From Phaeosaccion multiseriatum (lineage: Eukaryota > Ochrophyta, other classes), in the NCBI GenBank assembly GCA_965112735.1, contig OZ218965.1, positions 1,798,001 through 1,862,000 of the forward strand: 64,000 bases of DNA, given 5' to 3'. Of this stretch, positions 56,407 to 64,000 are shown one piece after another. The notes under the pieces are model-generated. The model was not told where the DNA came from and made no database searches. It saw only the letters and a list, made by a program, of their open reading frames with translations. Position numbers and translations under genes: made by a program. Each line of letters starts with the position of its first letter. Position 1 is the first letter of the stretch.

Positions 56407-59400
56407 TCAGAAGCCGAGATGCGAGCGATAGAATTGCGTCTCGTGCGCCAGCCCGCTGCCCCACTTCTCATGTTGCCGCAGACGGATCGTGCTTTCCCGT
56501 TTAGACCTATGCCCTCTTTTGACATTCACTCCTGGATCAAGGGCAGTGTGCGGGAGGGCGTTCTCGAACGCCTCTATGGCCTTGGCGTGTCCCCGCTCCA
56601 GTAACCACTCAGCCCATTCCCAGGTCTGGAAAGTGCCGCCGTCCGACACCGCCCACCGCACGTTATACTCTCGCCGCAGTGGCAGCCCCGTGGCTTTGCG
56701 CCAGCGGAACTTCACAATCCTCGCCAGCGTGGGCACTTTCCCTTCACTCACCTCGTCCAGCTCTAAGCTACGCTGCTCCTGCATTGCGCTGGTAGCCCAC
56801 TGAGGAGAGCACCAACGGATATGATACCTGGCGAATCCTTCCGGGAGACCGAAGGGTCGCTCGCTCACCCCATCGATGAACGGCTTCGTCAAGTCTCTGT
56901 GGTACGCCCGTTGCAGCTGCTCCACACCATTGCCGCGCACCCGTTTCATAGACAGATACACTGCGCTGCGCTGCATGACCTGGTAGTGCTCTTCACTCAC
57001 CCGCCCATGCTGAGCACAGTAGGCCCCCAGAGCTGGCCAAGGCAAGACTGTATAAGGACCATCCCACGAGTGCTGCAGAGCCTTGAGTTGCGCTGACGGG
57101 GGCCCTTCGAGTTCTTCCCCTTCTTGCTGGGCGGCGGCACCAGGACGATACAACATCACCTTGGTTCCGGGTCGCAGGGGCGTCGGCCAACGGCGTGAGG
57201 CGTTCTTCAGCTGCAATCTCCCGTGGTAGTCGCAGCGCCTCCCATTGACCACCGCCGCAGCCGCAGCCAGACGTGCCCGCAGTTCGTGGACCCATGCCGA
57301 GGCAGACGAAAACGACCCGTCCTCCACTAGCGCCGGAAGCATCGCCTGTAGAGGCACCGGGGGGTGCCGACCGAACAAGGCGTAGAATGGCGCCATCCCC
57401 GTGCTCTCCTGCGAGCGGCAGTTGTACGCATAGGTGAGCCCGGCGACGTAATCTGGCCACTGCTGCATCTGTGACTCCACGGTCGTCGCCAACATGTCCT
57501 TGATCGTGGCCATGAAGCGCTCCACCTGCCCATTGGCCTGTTGGTGCATCGGCGTCGTGAACACTTGCGACGCCGATAGAACTCGCATCACATCGCCCAT
57601 GAGCGCACTGGTGAACTGCGAGCCTTGATCACTCACCAGCACTCGGGGCACACCCAGGGTGGTGACGACATGCCGCACGAAGGCCCGAGCAATACCTTCC
57701 GCCGTATAGTCCTGTGCCCTCAAAGGCACCACCACTGTCCACTTCGTGAACCAATCCTGAAACACCAAGAGGTACTCCTCACCGCCCATGCCCATAGGAA
57801 AGGGGCCAGCCACATCAGCGCCCATGACCGCCCAAGGTCCATCCACCTTGGAAATGGACGACAGCGGCACAGGCTTTGGCTGCCGGCGAGGAGTCTTGCG
57901 TGTCTGGCACGCCAGACAGGAGCGGGCCCAATACAGCGCATGTGCATTCATCTTCTCCCACCATACGCGCTCTTGCAGCGCGTCTAGCATACGTCCCGGG
58001 CCTTGGTGCCCACCTGCGATGGCATCGGTGTGGGCGGCATGCAGCAAGGCTGGCCGCATCTCCTTGGGCACACATACTTGTAGCCGAGTGTGCCGCACCC
58101 GCCACCGAAAGCCCCCAGGAGCCCACTTACGCATCAAGAGCCCGTCCTCATCCACAAAGAACTCACCCCCACCTGCATCCACCACGCCGCCGGTGGGCCC
58201 AGCCTGAACACGGCGACGGAGTGCTTCCAGCTCCGCATCAGCCCGCTGCGCACGCACCCACCACGCGGCCTCGACATGCAGACTGCCACCCAAAGCTCCA
58301 GCCGCTCGTCTGTGCGCCGCGGCAGCAGGCACCGTGCCTGGTAGAGACCACCCAAACTGTCGCTCTGCCTCTCGTCGATGCCCATCAAGCTCGCGCTGCA
58401 AGGTGGACTCCTGCTCCACCGGCTCCTTGGAAACTGAATCCACTGCCTCCTCAGCTTCATTATCCACTGCATCCGCAGCTTCATCACCTGCATCCCCCGC
58501 TTCTTCCGTGACCAGTAGATCTGCCGTACCAGGCTCCGACGGCGACTCCGCAGCAGGCGGCTCCCCAGGGTGGGTGATGCGGCCCTCCTCCGTAACAAGC
58601 TCCTCCGAGGGCAGACGAGACGCATCCTCCTCAAGCTCGGCCTCCCATGCAGCCCACGCATGAGCGGCCGCGGCACCCGTTTGCTGAGCCTCCGCTGGTG
58701 TGCACATCGAGAAGTAGTCACGCGACACCTGACGGACTTGCTTCCATGGCAACTCGATCATGGTATCTAGATGACTGGCCAACGCGCCCACCACCTTCCG
58801 CTGGCGCTTATATGTCCGCGTGAACCGCTCCACCATCTGCATCATTGTCTCCCACGAGCACTGCAGTTTGAATTGCAGTTTGGCCAGGTCGAATACCTCC
58901 AACGTCTTGGAGTGGACACCAAAGATGTAGAGCGGTGACACGTGGTCGCGATCGCCCCAATAACCAACCGCGGCCTGCATGAACCTGCCGACTTGCATCT
59001 CCTCCTGCTCCGCAGGGGTGTGAGCAGGGCTCATCGCGCTAAGCTCCACCCCCGGGCCACCATGGACGAACGGCACACACTCCGCCATGCGAGGCCAGAG
59101 GCGGAGGAGCGCCGCAGCGTCAGCAAACGCGTACTCCCGTTGAGCGGCGGACAGCGGCCGCTTCGTCCAATCGGTGGCCCGCTCCTCCTTGCTAAGGTGT
59201 TGCTCCAAAAACATGCTGACAAGGTCCTGGAGTCCGATGAACTGAGTATGTTCGGGGCACACGCGCTTAAAGAGGTCACTGGTGTCCACCAAGTTGACGA
59301 TGTGCTGGACATGCTCCGCGAGCTCCGGCCATCGGCCCAGGGCACGTTGGTCGTGACTCCAGTGGTGAGCCAGCTTCACAATCGAGGGTTCGGTCCACAG

Positions 59401-62400
59401 GTCCCGCAACACTTGCGCCAGTACCATCATACCCCCCGCCTTCTGAAGCGCGTCTAGATCAATCAAGAGCCCATAGTCACGCGCCACATCCGGCAGCGGC
59501 CCAACCTGCACGGCCAATTGCAGCAGCGACGCGCGCCGTCGGTGACGCGCCCACTCCGAATCCATAGCGACCACTTTGGCTGAGCGCAACTGAGTCGATA
59601 GAGCCTGCACGTGCCTCGGCGTAGACACGTACGTGCACCTCGCTGCGGAAATGTGACTCACAAATGGCGGCATCTGACCCAGCTGCCAGGCCTCTATCAC
59701 AGCCTTCTTCACACCCAGCTGGGGTGCTCGCGTAGGCTGCCATCCACATTGCTGAAGACGCTGTGTCCAAGCACGCCGAGCAGTACCCCTGCGTGACTGC
59801 GTCGCCGCCAAGTCCACCTCTGCAGTCTGCCAGGCTTGTAGGGCCTCCGCTCCGCTCTGCTGCTGGTGGTGGCACCGTTGCTGCTGTTGCTGGGCCGTCA
59901 CGGCAGGCACAGGAATAGGAAGGCGTGTGTCGGCTTCGCCCTGCAGCTGTTGCGCCACTGCGAGAAAGCGAAGCAGTGCGCCCTCCGTGGGCTCCTCCCA
60001 ATGAAGGCTGCACTCGTCCCCTACCATCTCCACCAGGTTCAACTGCACCCCCATCGAAGCACACCAGGTGTGCAAGGGCGACGGCCACTCGCACGCAACC
60101 ATGGCCAAGTCTACCCCCGCATGCGTCTCCCACTCCTGCACCGGAAGCGCGTTGCGAGAGAGGCAGTCAGGCACCACCATTTGCTTCCCGGGACGATGCA
60201 CAAACTGCAAGTGGTGCGTAGAGAGCCGCTCGTACCATCTGAACAGCTTGGAATTGGTATCCTTGTGCCCAGCCAACCACAACAAGGGCTGATGGTCCGT
60301 CACCACTGTGGTGGGGTAGTGGCAGATGTACATGGCCAGTTTGCGCACACACCACACCACTGCCAGCAGCTCCAGCTCCGTGCTGCTCAGTCGCGCCTCC
60401 GTCTCCGTGGTAGCCCGACTGATGAACGTCACCACACGCTCCTCCCCGGTCGCATCTTTCTGAGAGAGCACTCCTGCTAACCCTTCCGTCGAGGCATCGG
60501 TACTCAGGGTGAAAGTCGTCGCTGGCCCGTACTCCGGAAAAGCCAGTGCAGGGGAAGACAACAAGTCGGCAACGAGTCCATCCCAAGCTGCATCGTGCGA
60601 GGCATTCCAGGCGGTGCTCACGTCGACGCCCTTACGCAGCAGCCCATTGAGGGGCCGCACTTTGCGCGCAAACTCCGGAATGAAACGGCGAAAGTAGCTG
60701 AGCATGCCAATGAAACGCCGCACCTGCTTAACTCGATTGACGCCGCCATCCTTCGCAAGCAACCTCAACGGCTTGACCAGCTCTTGCACCGCCGCATGCT
60801 TGGCCGGGTCTGTGCGCACCCCATTCTGATCCAGCAAATGCCCGCAGAACCGCACCTCCGGTGCACCCAATACAGCCTTACTCGGCTCCAACTTGAGCTT
60901 GTGCTCCACCAACCGCGCAAGCACAGCATCCAAATGCTCCAGATGCTGCTCAACCGTAGCCGAAAACACAGCAATATCGTCCACAAAGCATGCCACATGC
61001 TCCTGAAGCCCCTTGAGCACCTTGTTCATAAGCCGCACAAAGACTGCAGGCGCATTCTTCGCGCCCTGCGGCATCACTCGCCAAGCGTAAGTTCCACTGT
61101 GGCACACAAAGGTGGATATGTCCTCTTCCGCTGCTGATGCCATCGGCACATTGAAGTAGCCCGACATGATGTCCATCACCGAGAACACCTTGGAGCCATG
61201 CATCTCTGCCAGCAGATCATCAATCACCGGCATCGCAGGGGCCTCCGTGCGACACGCATCATTCAGCTGAGACAAGTCACACGTCATACGTACCACAGGC
61301 GTCCCATCCTCATGACACTTGGTTTTGCCAGCTGCGTCCGTCTTCAAGACCGCCATCAGCGGAGTAGCCCAGCTGGAAGTGCTGGGGCGAATGATGGCAG
61401 CCGCGAGAAGCTTGTCAATCTCAATCTCAATCCCCCGCCGCAAATGTGGAGGATACCGTCGAGCGGAGCTCCGAATGGGCTGCTGATTCGCATCCTTCAG
61501 TCCCCACTCAAAGAAGAGAGTATCCGTCCGACCGTAGTCACCAGGCCTCTGACAGAATGCTTGCGACCGAGCGCGAAGGATCGCCACCAGTCCCCAGCGT
61601 TGCACCTCCGTCCAGGCACCGTCGCCAATCGTGATAGCGTGCAGGGGCGACGGTAGCTCCCTGAGCCAGAACTGAGCCCTCTCCGTAGTGAGCTTGGCAC
61701 GGCGCCGCTGCTCCACCACAAGCTCTCCTGCATCCCACGACTCCACTCCCCCACCAAGACAGCGACTCTCCTGCAGCACCGTTCGCAATTGGATGAGGAG
61801 CAGCAGCGCATTGGTCATATCCTGCTCCACCTTCTCCTGCTGCTGTAATGGGCGACTAGACCACAACGACAAGAGCTGTTGGGCCCATGCGGCCACAGCA
61901 ACGTCCCCAACGCCGCTCAGACCCGTGCCAGCGGCTTGGTGTACATGGGGGCGCAGGAGCAGTAGCGCGGTCACAGCCCCTTCCTCTGCCGCAACCAAGC
62001 ACTCGCGCAGACGTCCATACACTCGCTCTGACAGGTGAGGGTACCACTCCTTGATCAACTGCACTCCTGCCATCAGAGTCCCACCGGACGTGTCACTCTG
62101 GCTACCGAGTCGCAAGGCACCATCCGCATCCAGTACCCACCCATCACCGCGTAGGTCAGTCAATGATGTGCCCACCGCCGCCGACGATGAACCTGCCTCG
62201 GACCGTAGTGGCGGTTCCTCCGACGCCACTGACGATGCCGCCCCTGGCGCAGGCCTGCTGGTGGAATCATCAGCCCCCGCCACGTGGTGGACCTGCAGCT
62301 GGCCTGTACGAGGCGGTCGGGGCTCCTGCAACTGTGTCTGACGGCGTCGCGCTACCGCCGCCGGAGCCACCTGCTGCTGTACCGCATTGGACCGCTGAAC

Positions 62401-62871
62401 CTGCTGAGCTGCCGACGAATCCGCTCGCTTAAAGAGCTCTTCCCGCTGGGCCTTGTGCCGTCGCTGCAATGCCCACTGGCGTTGCTGCCGTGCCTGCTGC
62501 TGTGCCGCTTGTAACCGCTTGGCCTGCTGCGTTGCCAACCAGGCTGCTGTCTCCTCCTTCGAGTCCACTCGTGGTGTGTCAGCTCGTCTGGCCGGCACTC
62601 GCACTGTCCCCCCAGGAGGGCGCCAAGGGCACGCGACGCTCCCGCGGCACCTGTCGTTGCCCCAAGTCGCTCCCCCAAGCGAGACGAAGCCCTCGGTGAT
62701 GCCAGGCGCAGGAGCCGTCAGCGCACAGCTCCCGTCGCAGCGGCAAAACTTGTCGTCGCACTTGCTCATGGCGCTCCAACACTGCTTGCCGATGAACCTG
62801 GTCCCACAGCACAGGAGACTCCACAAGCATTGATGCCACTCTCCGACGTTGCCGCTGCAACCGCCCAGCAC
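56407..62871 (-). CDS. Gypsy Pol polyprotein with an inserted 3'-5' exonuclease-like domain
   Basis: Open for 2154 codons; the first codon of the long frame is not ATG, so it is probably reached by frameshift or as part of Gag-Pol. Approximate residues: Gln/Arg-rich lead (100-330); reverse transcriptase with FVDD (about 630); RNase H starting TDASTEGLAG (about 790); an RNase D/WRN-type segment (about 1095-1260) with DSEW (exo I), HHWSHDQRAL (exo II) and YAFADAAALL (exo III); an acidic linker; integrase with an H2C2 zinc finger (about 1605-1645) and DDE residues in MGADVAG, VSDQGSQF and ANGQVERF (about 1685, 1747, 1780); and a chromodomain-like end (YNVRWAVSDGG, about 2069). Pol copies RNA into DNA and integrates it; the chromodomain probably directs target choice. 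Confidence 0.92.
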   Translation of the reverse strand: MLGGCSGNVGEWHQCLWSLLCCGTRFIGKQCWSAMSKCDDKFCRCDGSCALTAPAPGITEGFVSLGGATWGNDRCRGSVACPWRPPGGTVRVPARRADTPRVDSKEETAAWLATQQAKRLQAAQQQARQQRQWALQRRHKAQREELFKRADSSAAQQVQRSNAVQQQVAPAAVARRRQTQLQEPRPPRTGQLQVHHVAGADDSTSRPAPGAASSVASEEPPLRSEAGSSSAAVGTSLTDLRGDGWVLDADGALRLGSQSDTSGGTLMAGVQLIKEWYPHLSERVYGRLRECLVAAEEGAVTALLLLRPHVHQAAGTGLSGVGDVAVAAWAQQLLSLWSSRPLQQQEKVEQDMTNALLLLIQLRTVLQESRCLGGGVESWDAGELVVEQRRRAKLTTERAQFWLRELPSPLHAITIGDGAWTEVQRWGLVAILRARSQAFCQRPGDYGRTDTLFFEWGLKDANQQPIRSSARRYPPHLRRGIEIEIDKLLAAAIIRPSTSSWATPLMAVLKTDAAGKTKCHEDGTPVVRMTCDLSQLNDACRTEAPAMPVIDDLLAEMHGSKVFSVMDIMSGYFNVPMASAAEEDISTFVCHSGTYAWRVMPQGAKNAPAVFVRLMNKVLKGLQEHVACFVDDIAVFSATVEQHLEHLDAVLARLVEHKLKLEPSKAVLGAPEVRFCGHLLDQNGVRTDPAKHAAVQELVKPLRLLAKDGGVNRVKQVRRFIGMLSYFRRFIPEFARKVRPLNGLLRKGVDVSTAWNASHDAAWDGLVADLLSSPALAFPEYGPATTFTLSTDASTEGLAGVLSQKDATGEERVVTFISRATTETEARLSSTELELLAVVWCVRKLAMYICHYPTTVVTDHQPLLWLAGHKDTNSKLFRWYERLSTHHLQFVHRPGKQMVVPDCLSRNALPVQEWETHAGVDLAMVACEWPSPLHTWCASMGVQLNLVEMVGDECSLHWEEPTEGALLRFLAVAQQLQGEADTRLPIPVPAVTAQQQQQRCHHQQQSGAEALQAWQTAEVDLAATQSRRGTARRAWTQRLQQCGWQPTRAPQLGVKKAVIEAWQLGQMPPFVSHISAARCTYVSTPRHVQALSTQLRSAKVVAMDSEWARHRRRASLLQLAVQVGPLPDVARDYGLLIDLDALQKAGGMMVLAQVLRDLWTEPSIVKLAHHWSHDQRALGRWPELAEHVQHIVNLVDTSDLFKRVCPEHTQFIGLQDLVSMFLEQHLSKEERATDWTKRPLSAAQREYAFADAAALLRLWPRMAECVPFVHGGPGVELSAMSPAHTPAEQEEMQVGRFMQAAVGYWGDRDHVSPLYIFGVHSKTLEVFDLAKLQFKLQCSWETMMQMVERFTRTYKRQRKVVGALASHLDTMIELPWKQVRQVSRDYFSMCTPAEAQQTGAAAAHAWAAWEAELEEDASRLPSEELVTEEGRITHPGEPPAAESPSEPGTADLLVTEEAGDAGDEAADAVDNEAEEAVDSVSKEPVEQESTLQRELDGHRREAERQFGWSLPGTVPAAAAHRRAAGALGGSLHVEAAWWVRAQRADAELEALRRRVQAGPTGGVVDAGGGEFFVDEDGLLMRKWAPGGFRWRVRHTRLQVCVPKEMRPALLHAAHTDAIAGGHQGPGRMLDALQERVWWEKMNAHALYWARSCLACQTRKTPRRQPKPVPLSSISKVDGPWAVMGADVAGPFPMGMGGEEYLLVFQDWFTKWTVVVPLRAQDYTAEGIARAFVRHVVTTLGVPRVLVSDQGSQFTSALMGDVMRVLSASQVFTTPMHQQANGQVERFMATIKDMLATTVESQMQQWPDYVAGLTYAYNCRSQESTGMAPFYALFGRHPPVPLQAMLPALVEDGSFSSASAWVHELRARLAAAAAVVNGRRCDYHGRLQLKNASRRWPTPLRPGTKVMLYRPGAAAQQEGEELEGPPSAQLKALQHSWDGPYTVLPWPALGAYCAQHGRVSEEHYQVMQRSAVYLSMKRVRGNGVEQLQRAYHRDLTKPFIDGVSERPFGLPEGFARYHIRWCSPQWATSAMQEQRSLELDEVSEGKVPTLARIVKFRWRKATGLPLRREYNVRWAVSDGGTFQTWEWAEWLLERGHAKAIEAFENALPHTALDPGVNVKRGHRSKRESTIRLRQHEKWGSGLAHETQFYRSHLGF

Positions 62872-64000
62872 CCACTCGACTCTGACGACACTGACTCCCC
62901 TTCTTGCCGCTGCGCTGCAAATGCTGAAACCGGGCCTTCACTGCCGGCTGAGGCACCAGAGTCGATGGCACCCCCACCTCAGTCCGTGGGTGCGTCAGGG
63001 CCTGCACCTGCACAGCTTGCAGCGGAAGCGCCGTAGCCCCCAGCTCAGCCTCCTCTGGTACCACCGAGCAGCGAACTACAGGCCCCTGCGGTGGGCACCA
63101 GACCGGCTCAGCTCCTGCTTCAGCTTCAGCCGGCTGCTGCGACGCCTCCTCCTCCACCACAGACTCAACCGCCTCCCGCGCCTTGGACCATGGCAGCCTG
63201 CGCTTCACCACACGCCTCACCATCCCGCCAAGAGCACCAAGCCAGGAGGAGGGGGCCGCTGCAGTCTCCGGCATGGTATCTGAAGAAGCCGGCTCAGCGA
63301 GCATGAGCGCGGCCACCTCAGCGCTCGCCTCCGAGTCGAGCAAGCAAGAAGCGGTGCCGATGACCTGCCCAGGAACGACCACAATGACCTGATTGTGGTG
63401 ATTCTGCACTGTGATTCGGTAACTCTGCCCCCCAGCATACACACCATCTTTGTGCGCCACTAGAACCTGCTCGTGCTCCAGCCACCATAGAACGTCCGCC
63501 TCTGCCGCCAAGTGTCCGTGAGCGCCCAGCTCCACCACCGCCTGGACACCCTCAACGATACCCGTAAGCTCGAGGAGAAGGGACCCCGTCTGTCCAGGTC
63601 CCAAGCTCAAAGCCTCCACAGCACGTACCCCCCCAACAGCAGCGTTGCCGTCCACCACTGCCAGCACTTGCACAGCCAAGGCATCGGACGGACGAGCATC
63701 CGACGTGGCCTCCTCCGAAGGAGTCGGAAGTACGTAGAGCTGCTTCGCACGATGATCGACGACTGCCCCTACTTGGGTGAAGAAATCCTGCCCCAAGAAG
63801 ATGGGCCGCGCCAAGTGGTCCACCACATGAAAGGGTAGCACCGGCTGGCACGTCGGCGTGAGTCCCACCTGAAGCCAAACAAGCCCTCTGGACATAGTCT
63901 TGGCACGATTGTCAGCGTAAGACACCTGCACCCCCTTCTGCGTGGCGAGCTCTGACCGCTCCACCGTGCCATCCGCCACCAGTTGATTGAAGCAGGCTGT
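62579..64000 (-). CDS. Gypsy Gag-Pro reading frame, C-terminal part with aspartic protease (partial)
   Basis: Open from the window edge to a stop at 62579. The first residues (TACFNQLVADG) look like the sequence just after the catalytic Asp-Ser/Thr-Gly of a retroviral-type protease, with FLGQDFF as the flap-distal ILGxDF equivalent. The active-site Asp itself lies beyond the edge. The C-terminal part is Glu/Ala-rich then Arg/Gln-rich. It overlaps the pol frame by about 290 nt in a different register, so pol expression would need a +1-type frameshift, unless an indel separates them. Confidence 0.7.
   Translation of the reverse strand, partial: TACFNQLVADGTVERSELATQKGVQVSYADNRAKTMSRGLVWLQVGLTPTCQPVLPFHVVDHLARPIFLGQDFFTQVGAVVDHRAKQLYVLPTPSEEATSDARPSDALAVQVLAVVDGNAAVGGVRAVEALSLGPGQTGSLLLELTGIVEGVQAVVELGAHGHLAAEADVLWWLEHEQVLVAHKDGVYAGGQSYRITVQNHHNQVIVVVPGQVIGTASCLLDSEASAEVAALMLAEPASSDTMPETAAAPSSWLGALGGMVRRVVKRRLPWSKAREAVESVVEEEASQQPAEAEAGAEPVWCPPQGPVVRCSVVPEEAELGATALPLQAVQVQALTHPRTEVGVPSTLVPQPAVKARFQHLQRSGKKGSQCRQSRVGAGRLQRQRRRVASMLVESPVLWDQVHRQAVLERHEQVRRQVLPLRRELCADGSCAWHHRGLRLAWGSDLGQRQVPRERRVPLAPSWGDSASAGQTS

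Larger units (their letters stand above)
56173..64000 (-). mobile_element. Ty3/gypsy chromovirus-type LTR retrotransposon (continues beyond the window)
   Basis: 3' LTR at 56368-56173, preceded by a polypurine tract GTGAGGGGG, then a polyprotein region with protease, reverse transcriptase, RNase H, exonuclease-like, integrase and chromodomain segments. The order RT-RNase H-integrase defines Ty3/gypsy. The long pol frame has no internal stop, so the copy looks recent. Gag and the 5' LTR lie beyond 64000. Confidence 0.93.

Noticed and set aside
1-64000. tRNA, rRNA, riboswitch or bacterial-type operon features
   Set aside because: None seen; the window is eukaryotic with spliced genes.

Overview
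The window is nuclear DNA of a eukaryote, most likely a photosynthetic stramenopile (ochrophyte alga). Genes are split into 4-16 exons with GT-AG introns, coding sequence is GC-rich, and almost every intron carries microsatellites or minisatellites. The HAD phosphatase has a heterokont-type plastid presequence, a signal peptide followed by Phe at the cleavage site (TLA|FIAP). The lineage is an inference; no rRNA or tRNA gene is present to test it.

Layout: a non-RD protein kinase (+, 86-4035) converges on a large BK/Slo-type K+ channel gene (-, 5664-13685). A 271-bp divergent promoter region separates the channel from a 16-exon ankyrin-repeat gene (+, 13957-20754). A Pro/Thr-repeat, Cys-rich secreted protein gene follows (+, 21074-22266); it is one of two copies, and its partner lies at 38748-40664. 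Between 22.9 and 28.3 kb is a giant inverted repeat with arms of about 2.7 kb, directly followed by a decayed Ty1/copia remnant (28.4-30.3 kb). Next is a 14-exon gene joining a nucleotidyltransferase-like domain to a DMT/EamA transporter (+, 30791-37788), then the second Pro/Ala-Thr Cys-rich gene.

A HAD-IIA phosphatase (-, 41464-45469) and an LPLAT/AGPAT acyltransferase (+, 45671-47149) share a 201-bp divergent promoter region. From 47841 to beyond 55.6 kb on the minus strand lies a modular secreted-type protein gene. Its Cys-rich modules are encoded by tiny exons; five of them sit in a tandem array of about 0.9-kb units whose introns are nearly identical while the exons differ strongly. A Ty3/gypsy chromovirus-type retrotransposon (-, 56173 to beyond 64000) has inserted into the upstream end of that array. 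Its polyprotein contains an RNase D-like 3'-5' exonuclease domain between RNase H and integrase.

The genes do not form an obvious pathway. The themes are membrane and signalling proteins (kinase, K+ channel, ankyrin protein, transporter), secreted Cys-rich proteins, and unusual repeat content. All exon models were built by hand from splice signals, reading-frame phase and family resemblance; phase is continuous through every complete multi-exon model given here. Exons still missing or uncertain are stated in the entries.
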